A DNA stretch of 38,601 bases from CAYZXL01 sp964482435 (GTDB taxonomy: Bacteria; Auribacterota; JABMQX01): positions 1 to 38,601 of the forward strand of contig CAYZXL010000045.1 in assembly GCA_964482435.1 (NCBI GenBank). Direction: 5' to 3'. The translations under genes were made by a program, and so were the position numbers. A model generated the notes under the pieces. It saw only the letters and a program-made list of their open reading frames with translations, did no database searches and had not been told where the DNA came from. Numbering within the stretch: position 1 is the first letter of the stretch; each line of letters opens with the position of its first letter. This document shows, piece after piece, positions 8,401-15,900 of this stretch.

Positions 8401-9754
8401 CTCCCCCGACGAAAGTCACCAGGTAACCGGCTTTGTTTCCGGCAATGATGGTGTTGGCCACGACATCGGAGTCGAAGGGGTCAGTGCTGGTGAGCGCGAT
8501 ATTCTTGCCCCCGAAGCGTATGTTCTCGAGGTAGGTCCCCTGCGCCACTAAGACCTTCTGCCCGTCCGATGCAGCGGCGATCCCTTTCTGAATGGTCTTG
8601 AAGGCCGTTTCCCAGGAAGTCCCGTCACCGGATTCGGGGACAGAGCCATCTACGTACCACGCGGAAGGCGGAGCCATCGTGGGGTCCGTGCCCGCAAGAT
8701 ATTCATCAAGGTTCACTACTCCGTCGCCATCGGGGTCATCATAAGCGTCGGGCGACAGGTTGCCGAAGAAATGCATCTCCCAATCGTCGGGGAGATAGTC
8801 CTCATCGGCGTCCGGGGATATGGAGGTTGCCTCGGGAGTGTTGCCATAGGCCCCCATGTCAATTCTTTCCCCGTTTGGTTCCGGCTCACTGGAGTAATCG
8901 GACCACGGGTCGCCCGCATCAACACAGAAGGACCAGCTCAGGAGGTGGTAATCGCCCCCGCGCAGGTCAACGAGATGAGGGAAATCGGCTATGTTGCCTT
9001 CTCCCCATCCTTCCCAGTCCTCGATGCATGAGTACGTCGGTTCGGAACACTGGTGAAACTGCGCTCCCTGCCCTGCGACGTTTTGCCAGATGATGCAGTT
9101 CAGGATTGTTCCGTCGCAATTGGCCAACCCGCCACCGTCATAATCAGCGGTGTTGCCAACGATGGTGTTGTTCTCGATGACGCCGTCGCACTCACAAAGC
9201 CCTGCTCCAAAGAAGGCCACGTTGCCGGCGACCACGTTGTTTCGGATGGTGCCATTGCAGTAAAGCACGCCAGCTCCGGCATTAGTGGCGCGGTTACCTG
9301 TGATTACGTTGTTGGTGATTGTGGCGTGGGTAAAATTATCAGGGATGCCGCCGAATATTCCGGCGCCATTGGCGTTCTGACCATTCCGGATGGTGAACCC
9401 CGACAGGACGCAAGTGGCGTCTTCCGTTCCGGCAAACGTGATGACCGTCCCGGCGCGGTTGCCGTCAATAATAGTCTTGGACACAATCGCACTGCTGCTG
9501 GGATCAGTGCTGGTGAGGATGATGTTCTGACCGTTGAACAGGATGTTCTCGACGTAAACACATTCGGCGACGACGACCGTGTCACCGCTGGAGGCAGCGT
9601 TTATTGCCTCCTGGATGCTTTTCATGGCGGTCTGCCACGAGGCACCGTCGCCGGACTGGGGCACGGAGCCGTCCACGTAAAAGGTTGTGCCCAGACCCCC
9701 ACGGGAAACGCACATCATCAGGATAATTGCCGCCATGCGGAGGATTCTGCTCAT
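5465..9754 (-). CDS. Secreted beta-helix protein with four choice-of-anchor Q-type modules
   Basis: The 1429-residue product starts at the ATG at 9754 (MSRILRM, signal peptide to about residue 22). The preceding AAAGGGGAACA and the matching MSRI start of a paralogue favour this over the ATG at 9769. There are four modules at about 23-364, 365-770, 770-1095 and 1096-1345. Each opens with YVDGS.P.SGDG..W.TA and KTIQ.GI (degenerate in module 4). Parallel beta-helix coils follow, most carrying .C.G.I.NN.I.GN, then a capping segment YSCIEDW...GEGNI...DYHL.SWSPCIDAGDP and DMGAYGNT. A calcium-binding DTDED.LPDDWE and DPDGDG stretch separates modules 1-2, 2-3 and 3-4. The last about 80 residues form the shared C-terminal domain ending RFYRVLENQ. 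A 774-bp gap separates it from the upstream beta-helix gene. Probably extracellular or outer-surface; adhesion or polysaccharide binding is a guess. Confidence 0.88.
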   Translation of the reverse strand: MSRILRMAAIILMMCVSRGGLGTTFYVDGSVPQSGDGASWQTAMKSIQEAINAASSGDTVVVAECVYVENILFNGQNIILTSTDPSSSAIVSKTIIDGNRAGTVITFAGTEDATCVLSGFTIRNGQNANGAGIFGGIPDNFTHATITNNVITGNRATNAGAGVLYCNGTIRNNVVAGNVAFFGAGLCECDGVIENNTIVGNTADYDGGGLANCDGTILNCIIWQNVAGQGAQFHQCSEPTYSCIEDWEGWGEGNIADFPHLVDLRGGDYHLLSWSFCVDAGDPWSDYSSEPEPNGERIDMGAYGNTPEATSISPDADEDYLPDDWEMHFFGNLSPDAYDDPDGDGVVNLDEYLAGTDPTMAPPSAWYVDGSVPESGDGTSWETAFKTIQKGIAAASDGQKVLVAQGTYLENIRFGGKNIALTSTDPFDSDVVANTIIAGNKAGYLVTFVGGEDETCVLSGFTIRNGSGFDASGIEGNHTHATIENNVVSDNVRGLSRCDGIIRNNVIARNIVSNSGGGLLECGGTITGNIIEENKAGYSGGGLISCQGLIEKNRITRNSAGYTGGGLSDCNGTIRNNIISGNSARSTGGGLESCNGAIENNAIVGNMCPYYPGGLESCKGTIVNCIIWGNFSAEGAQMRDCSAPTYSCIEDWQEGGEGNISDLPYFVNLGAGDYHLRSWSPCIDAGDPWSDYSNEPDPNGERIDMGAYGNTPEATSASQDTDEDSLPDDWERYFFGDLSRGPDDDPDGDGITNLQEYQRGTNPARSGPWYVDASVTASGDGTSWQTAFKTVQEGIDASPDGQKVTVAQGTYLENINFKGKNITLTGTNPLDSEVIANTVIDGGGRSSTVVFSGTEGETCLLSGFTIRNGVGFYGGGIRGNRTHATISNNVITDNSGPIAGGAMSDCDGMIRNNVIARNSSRAGGAFYYCDGIIESNSIVGNSAIDEGGAICQCWAVVRNCIIWGNTANRNLQLDGWRDPTYSCIQDWQKGGAGNISTYPYFQDPESGDFHLRSWSPSIDMGDPSSPYSLEPMPNGGRIDLGAYGNTLEATSKSADTDSDGLPDDWEVFCFGDLSENGNGDPDNDGFTNQYEYRDGFNPAFADPLAKNLNKGILYRTIQDAIRDSEEGNEIVVYPGVYRENINFGGKSIILHSGLRPTASFAGLAVIEGNQNGPVVTFSGSERDACILSGFVIRGGTVGILGGTSDTPTHATIRNNIITSNSAEGLFHCHGAIENNTIVGNGGSGLRDCKGTIQNCIIWGNGGEELAECSVPDYSCVEGGIKGGQGNIAKDPQFVAEASGDFRLLPSSPCVDAGVNLPWAFFGNDIRGLHRTMYGGEALCVDMGAHEYYINLVEIAPDGGKATLTWSSWLSSSGTTYSIFYSSDLVTWHVATNNLPSAGVETTSWTDDGYLTGVAPSLAPLRFYRVLENQ

Positions 9755-10068
9755 TGTTCCCCTTTCCATTGTTCGTATCTCCTTCGTCGTGATGGACATG
9801 GATTTGAATGCGTTTTGCTGCATTTGCTCTGCCAGCTCGAGATGCAATGCAACTGCGCAGGTTTTGTCCATCGGGTGAAGGGCATCTCTGGCAAGAATTT
9901 CGGTTCGGGGAAGAATACTCCGGGCGCGCAGAGTGGAGTTCGTCGGGCCGCATATACAACTGCCGCCGAACGGATAGCTCTGGAAATGAAGCTTGCGGTG
10001 CGAATCTTCCCGATCATAGAAGATGTTAACGGCCTCGGCGGGTGTCTCAAATTCTCCGTGTTCCACAG

Positions 10069-10138
10069 GAGCGTCAGAGTATGCCCTGGTGGTTACACTT
10101 CCCTCACAATTGCCGGGTCTCCTTTGCGGGAGACGCTC
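10069..10138 (-). other. Structured stretch in the leader of the four-module beta-helix gene
   Basis: GAGCGTC (10069-10075) and GACGCTC (10132-10138) are perfect complements. The second overlaps a hairpin GTCTCC (10117-10122) / GGAGAC (10129-10134), so the two stems would exclude each other. It does not match any riboswitch class I recognise. The remainder of the gap 9755-10528 shows no convincing gene; the open frame running into it from the beta-helix gene has no signal-peptide logic. Confidence 0.3.
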
Positions 10139-10353
10139 AGGTTGACCAAGCGAGTCCGCGCAAAAGAAACCGCGGTGACACCGTCATGAGGCCCTCAGGA
10201 AGAAGACGAACCGCAACGTTAGCAAGCGACTCTCTTTTGAAGAGAATACCGCTGATTGAGTCGAAACAGGTAAAAAGACGTACTCGGCGATGTAAAAAAT
10301 GGCAGGACACACGACGTTGCCCCTGCCAGACAATATCGGCTGCGACGGATATG

Positions 10354-10382
10354 TACGTATCACCGGTTTGCCGCCCTGTCAA
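10354..10382 (-). promoter_or_regulatory. Possible promoter for the four-module beta-helix gene
   Basis: A perfect minus-strand -35 TTGACA (10377-10382) is followed after 17 bp by a poor -10, TACGTA (10354-10359). If used, the leader to the ATG at 9754 would be about 590 nt. The weak -10 makes this tentative. Confidence 0.28.
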
Positions 10383-10528
10383 GGGCCAGAAAAACATCAG
10401 GACTTTCCCGGAAAATTGGGGCTTATCGGCAGCGTTATCTGCGGATGGGCGCGGGCCGCGCCGGCCGCTCGGCGTTACGTGCTTCGCCGAACGCGAACGT
10501 TCGTCGGCGCCCTGCGAGACCACCCCTT

Positions 10529-12073
10529 TCATGGGTTTTCGAGAATGCGGTAGAAGCGCCGGGGGACGAGGGAGGGCGGGAGGCCGGTCTTTGAGCCGTC
10601 GTCGGTCCAGGAGGTGGTTGTGTTGCCGGAGGACGGGAAGGCCTCGACGCCGAGATGCCAGGTCAGAAGGTCGGAGGAGTAGAAGATGGAATAGGTCTTT
10701 TGGGAGAGGGAGCTCCACGTGAATGTCGTTTGGTCGGGGGTCGGGCCTCGGGTGAGGGCGTTGATGTAGAACTCGTATGCCCCCATGTCAACCGTGAGGC
10801 TCTTCCCGCCGAACATGACTCGGTGCATCCCGGCAATGTCCGTCTCCGGCAACTCGGGATCGTTAAACCCCGCATCAATGCACGGCGAATCCGGCATAAG
10901 CCTGAAATCCCCCTTCTCCGCATCCACAAATCTCGGCTCCTCACTGATATTCCCCTCCCCTCCCCCTGTCCAATCCTGAATGCAAGAGTAGCGAGGCTGC
11001 GCGCCGTAGTGGTAGAGTTGCCCGTCCCCCCCGTTTGCCCAGATGACACAATTCTCGAGTAGGGTGTGGTAGAGCCCCGTCACTCCGCCGCCGAGGTTCG
11101 CGTATACCAAATTGTTCCGGATCACCGCATAGTCGCCGCCGGAGATTCCCCTGGAGGAATTTCCATAGATTATGTTGTTCTCGATCGGCCCCCCGCAGTC
11201 CCCGAGCCCGCTACCGCTGTTGTTGAAGATCAGATTGTCGAGGATGGGGCCCCCACACGCGTAGAGCCCGCCGCCGACATTCCCAGTAATGGTGTTGCCT
11301 CGGAAGAGCGCGTCGCAGTAAGCGGCCCCGCCGCCACCGATCTCGCAGATATTATCGGCGATGAGGTTGTTTTCCACGGTGCCGTCGCAGGACCACAGTC
11401 CACCGCCTATGCCGGGGTCGGGGTTGGCGTAGGGGTAGAACGTCCAGCCAATTGCCTTGTTGCCGACGATTGTGTTGTTTCGGATGGTTCCGGCGCACTG
11501 GGAGAGGGCGCCTCCGAAGCCGGCGCCGAACTCCCCGCCGGCGACGTTATCGGAGATCACGTTGTTTTCGATGAGCCCGTGGCACTCAAAAAGACCGCCG
11601 CCGCACGCGATCTCGGAGCCAACGGCGGTATTGCGTGTGATTACGTTGTTTCTGATAGTTGGGGGGGTTGCGTTGCCGGCGACTCCTCCACCCCAATCAG
11701 CGCCATTGGTGATGGTGAAGCCTGACAGGACGCACCTTTCGTCTATCGCGCCGTAGAATCTAACGACGGAGCCCCATTGGTTGCCGTCAATGATCGTGTT
11801 CTCGACCACAGCGGGGTCCAGGGGGTCTGTGCTTGTAAGCACGATGTTCTTGTCCCAGATAAATACGCGCTCGAGATAGGTGCCCTCTGCCACGACCACG
11901 GTGTCGCCCTGGGAGGCGGCGTTGATGGCCTCCTTGATCTTCTTGAAGGCGGTCGGCCAGGTCAAGCCGTCACCGGATTCGGCGACCGAATCGTCCACGT
12001 ACCAGGTCGCCGCGGAAGCGATAGCCGAGATGAACGTCAGGAACCAAATAGCCGGGACCATGATTCTGCTCAT
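10529..12073 (-). CDS. Secreted single-module beta-helix protein C
   Basis: The 514-residue product begins at the ATG at 12073, 8 bp after GGAGG; the in-frame ATG at 12088 overlaps that site and is not used. A signal peptide (MSRIMVPAIWF... to ATWYVDDS) is followed by the entry module (SGDGLTW.TAFKKIKEAINAA), about ten beta-helix coils of which six carry .C.G.I.NN (for example ECHG, SCDG, ACGG), the cap YSCIQDWTGGGEGNI, SPCIDAGFNDPELPETDIAG, VDMGAYEFYINAL, and the shared C-terminal domain ending RRFYRILENP. Unlike the four-module protein it has no calcium repeat. It follows the next paralogue by 18 bp and ends the run of close-packed genes. Choice-of-anchor Q family, location extracellular. 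Confidence 0.87.
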   Translation of the reverse strand: MSRIMVPAIWFLTFISAIASAATWYVDDSVAESGDGLTWPTAFKKIKEAINAASQGDTVVVAEGTYLERVFIWDKNIVLTSTDPLDPAVVENTIIDGNQWGSVVRFYGAIDERCVLSGFTITNGADWGGGVAGNATPPTIRNNVITRNTAVGSEIACGGGLFECHGLIENNVISDNVAGGEFGAGFGGALSQCAGTIRNNTIVGNKAIGWTFYPYANPDPGIGGGLWSCDGTVENNLIADNICEIGGGGAAYCDALFRGNTITGNVGGGLYACGGPILDNLIFNNSGSGLGDCGGPIENNIIYGNSSRGISGGDYAVIRNNLVYANLGGGVTGLYHTLLENCVIWANGGDGQLYHYGAQPRYSCIQDWTGGGEGNISEEPRFVDAEKGDFRLMPDSPCIDAGFNDPELPETDIAGMHRVMFGGKSLTVDMGAYEFYINALTRGPTPDQTTFTWSSLSQKTYSIFYSSDLLTWHLGVEAFPSSGNTTTSWTDDGSKTGLPPSLVPRRFYRILENP

Positions 12074-12091
12074 TTTGCATACCTCCAACTC

Positions 12092-13570
12092 TCACGGGCT
12101 TTCAAAAAGCCGATAGAACCGGCGGGGGATGAGCGACGGCGGAACGCCGGTCTTTGAGCCGTCGTCAATCCAGGAGGTGGTTTGATTGCCGGAGGAGAGG
12201 AAGGAGGCGATGGCGAGATGCCAGGTCAGGAGGTCGTCGGTGTAAAAGATGGAATAGGTCTTTTCGGCGAGGGAGCTCCAGGTGAAGGTCGTGTCCAGGG
12301 GTCGGGGGCCTGGGGCCAGGTCGTTGATGTAGAACTCGTAAGCCCCCATGTCAACCGTGAGGCTCTTCCCGCCGAACATGACTCGGTGCATCCCGGCAAT
12401 GTCCGTCTCCGGCAACTCGGGATCGTTAAACCCCGCATCAATGCACGGCGAATCGGGCAAAAGCCTGAAATCGCCATTCTCCGCATCCACAAACCTCGGA
12501 TCCTCGCTGATATTCCCCTCCCCTCCCCCCATCCAGTCTTGAATGCAGGAGTACGTGACGTAGCCGTAGAGCTGGGGGTCATCCAGGACTGCCCGGTTCC
12601 CCCACACGATGCAGTTGCGGATAACCCCGGTCCCGGCCGCACCGCCGCCGTTCTCCGCGTGATTCCCGACAATTATGTTGTTCCGCATGAGACCGTCGCA
12701 CCACCAGAGCCCCCCGCCGTCCCCCAGGCCTGCGCAGTTGTCCCAGATGACGTTGTTCTCGATCACGCCGTCGCATTTGGCGAGGCCGCCTCCCCATCCC
12801 TGCTCCTCCCACAGGCCGTAGTCTTCTCCCATAGCCTTGTTACCCACGATGAGGTTGCCCCGAATGATGCCGTCGCAGTCGTAGAGGCCTCCCCCAGGAC
12901 GGATCTCAATGCGGTAGTCGTCGTCTCCGGGCCGGAGGGATAGAGAGCAGATTCCTCCGCCGACGCTGTTGTCCATGATGATATTGTTCTCTATCAGCCC
13001 GTTGCAGTGGGCGATGGCTCCCCCTGCGTTGCCGGCGTAGTTCCCAATGATCGTGTTGTTTCGGATGACCCCGTCGCAGTACGCGATGGCTCCTCCCTCC
13101 CCCCATGCGGAGTTGTCGAGGATGGCGTTAGACTCGATGCGGGCTCGCGTGCGGCCGCTGCGTAGTGCGCCCGAAATTGCGCCGCCGTAGTCTGTGCCAC
13201 CGTCTCCTAAGGTAAAGCCGCGAAGGGAGCAGGTTTCGTCCTCGGTCCCGTCGAACGCCACGGCCGGCCCGGACCCCACATCGTCGATCATCGTTTGGGC
13301 GACCGTGGCGGGGTCCAGGGGATTGGTGCTCGTCAAAATCAGGTTCTTCCCTTTAAACCGGACGTCCTCGGGGTAGGTTCCTGGGGCCACGATGACAGTG
13401 TCGCCGTCGGAACCCGCGTCTATGCCCTGCTGAATGGTTTTGAACGCGGTTTGCCACGAGGACCCGTCGCCGGAAGATGGCACCGATGAGCTGACGTACC
13501 AGGTGGCAGGCAGGGCGGGAGCCGGGGGGACCGTGGCGAGCAGGAGTGTGAGCGAAAAAGCGTTTCGCAT
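12092..13570 (-). CDS. Secreted single-module beta-helix protein B
   Basis: The 492-residue product starts at the ATG at 13570, with GGAGGACTCAAC in front. It has a signal peptide (MRNAFSLTLLLATVPPAPAL), the entry module ATWYVSSSVPSSGDG with KTIQQGIDAGSDGDTV, then coils with YCDG, HCNG, DCDG, KCDG and WCDG motifs, cap YSCIQDWMGGGEGNI, and a C-terminal domain ending RRFYRLFESP. The gene stops 18 bp before protein C begins, and starts 18 bp after the small beta-sandwich ORF, so all are likely one transcript. A 111-bp stretch (12344-12454) is identical to 10781-10891 in the gene for protein C. That indicates recent duplication or gene conversion. Confidence 0.87.
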   Translation of the reverse strand: MRNAFSLTLLLATVPPAPALPATWYVSSSVPSSGDGSSWQTAFKTIQQGIDAGSDGDTVIVAPGTYPEDVRFKGKNLILTSTNPLDPATVAQTMIDDVGSGPAVAFDGTEDETCSLRGFTLGDGGTDYGGAISGALRSGRTRARIESNAILDNSAWGEGGAIAYCDGVIRNNTIIGNYAGNAGGAIAHCNGLIENNIIMDNSVGGGICSLSLRPGDDDYRIEIRPGGGLYDCDGIIRGNLIVGNKAMGEDYGLWEEQGWGGGLAKCDGVIENNVIWDNCAGLGDGGGLWWCDGLMRNNIIVGNHAENGGGAAGTGVIRNCIVWGNRAVLDDPQLYGYVTYSCIQDWMGGGEGNISEDPRFVDAENGDFRLLPDSPCIDAGFNDPELPETDIAGMHRVMFGGKSLTVDMGAYEFYINDLAPGPRPLDTTFTWSSLAEKTYSIFYTDDLLTWHLAIASFLSSGNQTTSWIDDGSKTGVPPSLIPRRFYRLFESP

Positions 13571-13588
13571 GTTGAGTCCTCCAGGTGT

Positions 13589-14149
13589 CTAATTGCGGAA
13601 GCAGGTTAGTGAGGCGATATAAACCGTCTTGCCGGATTTTACCCGAGCGCCGATGTCGTAAGAGCCGCTGGCGCCCACCGTGAACGTACCTGAGACGCGG
13701 CAGGCCCACATGTACCGCTCCGGGGCGCTCTTGACGGTCGTCAGGACATAATCCTCGTAGGTGCCGCTGGGATTCCCAGGGGCATACGGCTTGACATCGT
13801 TGACGGTGACCTTGTTGCCGTCGGTGAACGCCAGGAACTGAACGGTGTAGGTGCCTGGCTGAAGGCTGACCCTCTGATACAAGGTCTGGTCCTCGGTGTC
13901 TTTGTTCTTGCATCTGAGGGACTGCGCATCACTTCGCAAATGGTTCTGGATCGTCCTTATCCAGCGTCCATCGAGGGTCCATTCCTGAAGCCTGTCGCAG
14001 AACCAATCCGTTGTAATCATCGTAGGCTCCTCAAGTGGCTCCGGCGGGGCAACGCCCACGCCCCAGCAGCAGAAACTCTGGCATTCGCCGGAGCCCCGGA
14101 TGCCCCAGTGCGCAACCCAGTTGCCGGCCGCGTAGTATTTGTCGAACAC
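13589..14149 (-). CDS. Small beta-sandwich (carbohydrate-binding-like) protein, probably 5' disrupted
   Basis: The 186-residue frame opens at a GTG (14149) and has no signal peptide. It looks like a jelly-roll module: EWTLDGRWIRTIQNHLRS, then LQPGTYTVQFLAFTDG, VSGTFTVGASGSYDIGARV, ending VYIASLTCFRN. The last 50 residues parallel the end of the 349-aa protein upstream (YVLTRV..., VRGTFHVAAG..., VYLASMSCFKTP). Upstream the same frame reads on as a plausible domain (GT-stop-TFQHRNGQAYMGSGELE-stop-DGL) interrupted only by TAG (14213-14215) and TGA (14159-14161), back to an ATG at 14251. Both could be single-base changes of TGG (Trp). I infer a pseudogene or a 5'-truncated gene; translation from GTG is possible but lacks a strong ribosome binding site. 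Confidence 0.55.
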   Translation of the reverse strand: MFDKYYAAGNWVAHWGIRGSGECQSFCCWGVGVAPPEPLEEPTMITTDWFCDRLQEWTLDGRWIRTIQNHLRSDAQSLRCKNKDTEDQTLYQRVSLQPGTYTVQFLAFTDGNKVTVNDVKPYAPGNPSGTYEDYVLTTVKSAPERYMWACRVSGTFTVGASGSYDIGARVKSGKTVYIASLTCFRN

Positions 14150-14261
14150 GAGCCCATCTCACTCCAGCTCGCCACTGCCCATATACGCTTGCCCGTTTCG
14201 GTGTTGGAACGTCTACGTGCCGTCAATGTTGTTGCTTTCTACACATAGCATACAACCGCGT

Positions 14262-15860
14262 CTAAGGGTTTTCAAGGAGGCGGTAGAAGCGAATACGCGA
14301 AAGCGAGGGGGGAAGGCCAGTGAGAGTGCCGTCGTCGAGCCAGGAGGTGGTTTGATTGCCGGAGGAGGGGAGGGAGGGGACGGCGAGATGCCAGGTCAGA
14401 AGGTCGTCGGTGTAGAAGATGGAATAGGTCTTGTCGGCGAGGGAGCTCCAGGTGAAGGTCGTTTCATCGGGGGTCGGGCCTGGAGTAAGCTCGTTGATGT
14501 AGAACTCGTATGCTCCGATGTCAACGGTGAGGCTCTTTCCGCCGAACATTATTCTGTGCATCCCGGCAATGTCCGTCTCCGGCAACTCGGGATCATTGAA
14601 CCCCGCATCAATGCACGGCGAACCCGGCAAAAGCCTGAGGTCCCCCTTCTCCAGGTCGACGAACCTCGGCTCGTCGCTGATGTTCCCCTCCCCTCCCCCC
14701 GTCCAATCCTGAATGCAGCAGTAACTCGCCTGGCCATGGTGCAGCCACACCTGGGGGCTGGCTGTATTGCCCCACACAACGCAGCCGACGACGGGGGTAA
14801 ACAAACTCGTCGAGCGACTCAGCTCAATGCCATGCCCGGAGTTTCCCACAACCGTGTTATGCCGCGCGGCGCCCCACCCCAGGCCTCTAATACCGGTGCC
14901 GTAGTTGCCCCAAACGAGGTTGTTCTCCACCTCGCCGCCCGCGGAGATCCCCCCGTGAGTGTTGCCGTAGATGACGTTGGACGCGATCCGCGCGCCGCCC
15001 GTAATGCCAAGCCCGGAATTGTGTGCGACGGTGTTGCCCGCGACGATGCCGTCGCACGAGTCGAGGCCGGACCCGTCGTTATAGGCGATGTAGTTCGCCT
15101 GGATGGTGCCGTTGCAGAAGCAAAGACCGCCCCCGGCGGAGTCAACGAGGCCGCACCCGAACGGCGGGTCGTCGCAGACGACGGCCTCGCCCAGGGCTTT
15201 GTTGCGTACGATCGTGTTGTTGCGGATTGTCCCGTGGCAACGGAAGAGACCCCCTCCGGAGCCGACGCTCGTTACCCAGCCGATCTCCACGCCGCCTGCC
15301 TGGTTGTCAGAGATGATGTTGTTTTCAATAAGCCCGTTGCACCAGTATGCCCCGCCGCCGCCCGTGTAGGCGATGGGGGTCCTGTAGTCGAACTCGAAGG
15401 CTCCCAATGCCACATTCCCGGTTATCACGTTGTTCCTGACGGTAGCCAGGGTCCCGTTCCCGTTGATGCCCCCGCCGTCCGTCGCCCTGCCGTTGGTGAT
15501 GGTGAAGCCCTCGAGGATGCATGTCGCCCCCTCGTCTCCACTGAATGTCACGGCCGACCCGGCGGCGGCACCGTCGATCACGGTGCTTGCCACGACATCA
15601 GGGTCGAGCGGGTTCTTGCTTCGAAGGACAGTGTTGCGGCCGAGGATCGCGATGTTCTCGGCGTAGATGCCGGGGGCCACGACCACGGTGTCGTTGCTCC
15701 ACGGGGAGATTGCGCCCCCAATGGTCTTGAAGGCCGTCTCCCATGAGCGGCCGTCGCCGGCCTGCGGCACGGAACCATCCACATACCATGTGGTTCCCCA
15801 AGACCTTGCGGTCACCAAGCAAGCCGTCACTATAATTGGCATCGCCACGAATCTATGCAT
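14262..15860 (-). CDS. Secreted single-module beta-helix protein A
   Basis: The 532-residue product starts at the ATG at 15860, 8 bp after GGAGGAG; the earlier in-frame ATG at 15881 lies upstream of that site. Signal peptide MHRFVAMPIIVTACLVTARS, entry module TTWYVDGSVPQAGDG with AFKTIGGAI, then coils carrying WCNG, RCHG, FCNG and SCDG. Several later coils have lost the cysteine. The cap is YCCIQDWTGGGEGNI with SPCIDAGFNDPELPETDIAG, and the C-terminal domain ends IRFYRLLENP. The gene begins 40 bp after the 349-aa protein gene and precedes the small beta-sandwich ORF. It belongs to the choice-of-anchor Q beta-helix group and is presumably exported. Confidence 0.87.
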   Translation of the reverse strand: MHRFVAMPIIVTACLVTARSWGTTWYVDGSVPQAGDGRSWETAFKTIGGAISPWSNDTVVVAPGIYAENIAILGRNTVLRSKNPLDPDVVASTVIDGAAAGSAVTFSGDEGATCILEGFTITNGRATDGGGINGNGTLATVRNNVITGNVALGAFEFDYRTPIAYTGGGGAYWCNGLIENNIISDNQAGGVEIGWVTSVGSGGGLFRCHGTIRNNTIVRNKALGEAVVCDDPPFGCGLVDSAGGGLCFCNGTIQANYIAYNDGSGLDSCDGIVAGNTVAHNSGLGITGGARIASNVIYGNTHGGISAGGEVENNLVWGNYGTGIRGLGWGAARHNTVVGNSGHGIELSRSTSLFTPVVGCVVWGNTASPQVWLHHGQASYCCIQDWTGGGEGNISDEPRFVDLEKGDLRLLPGSPCIDAGFNDPELPETDIAGMHRIMFGGKSLTVDIGAYEFYINELTPGPTPDETTFTWSSLADKTYSIFYTDDLLTWHLAVPSLPSSGNQTTSWLDDGTLTGLPPSLSRIRFYRLLENP

Positions 15861-15900
15861 TTGCACGTCTCCTCCATACATACGCGGGCCGGGGCCGGTC

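Noticed and set aside
9755..10066. N-terminal extension of the four-module beta-helix protein to 10066
   Set aside because: It would bury the signal peptide; the ATG at 9754 has a ribosome site and matches a paralogue's start.
9053..10189. 378-aa plus-strand ORF
   Set aside because: Mostly antisense to the four-module beta-helix gene; no ribosome site or family pattern.
14139..15746. 535-aa plus-strand ORF
   Set aside because: It is the shadow of the beta-helix gene on the opposite strand; GC-rich repeats leave the frame open.
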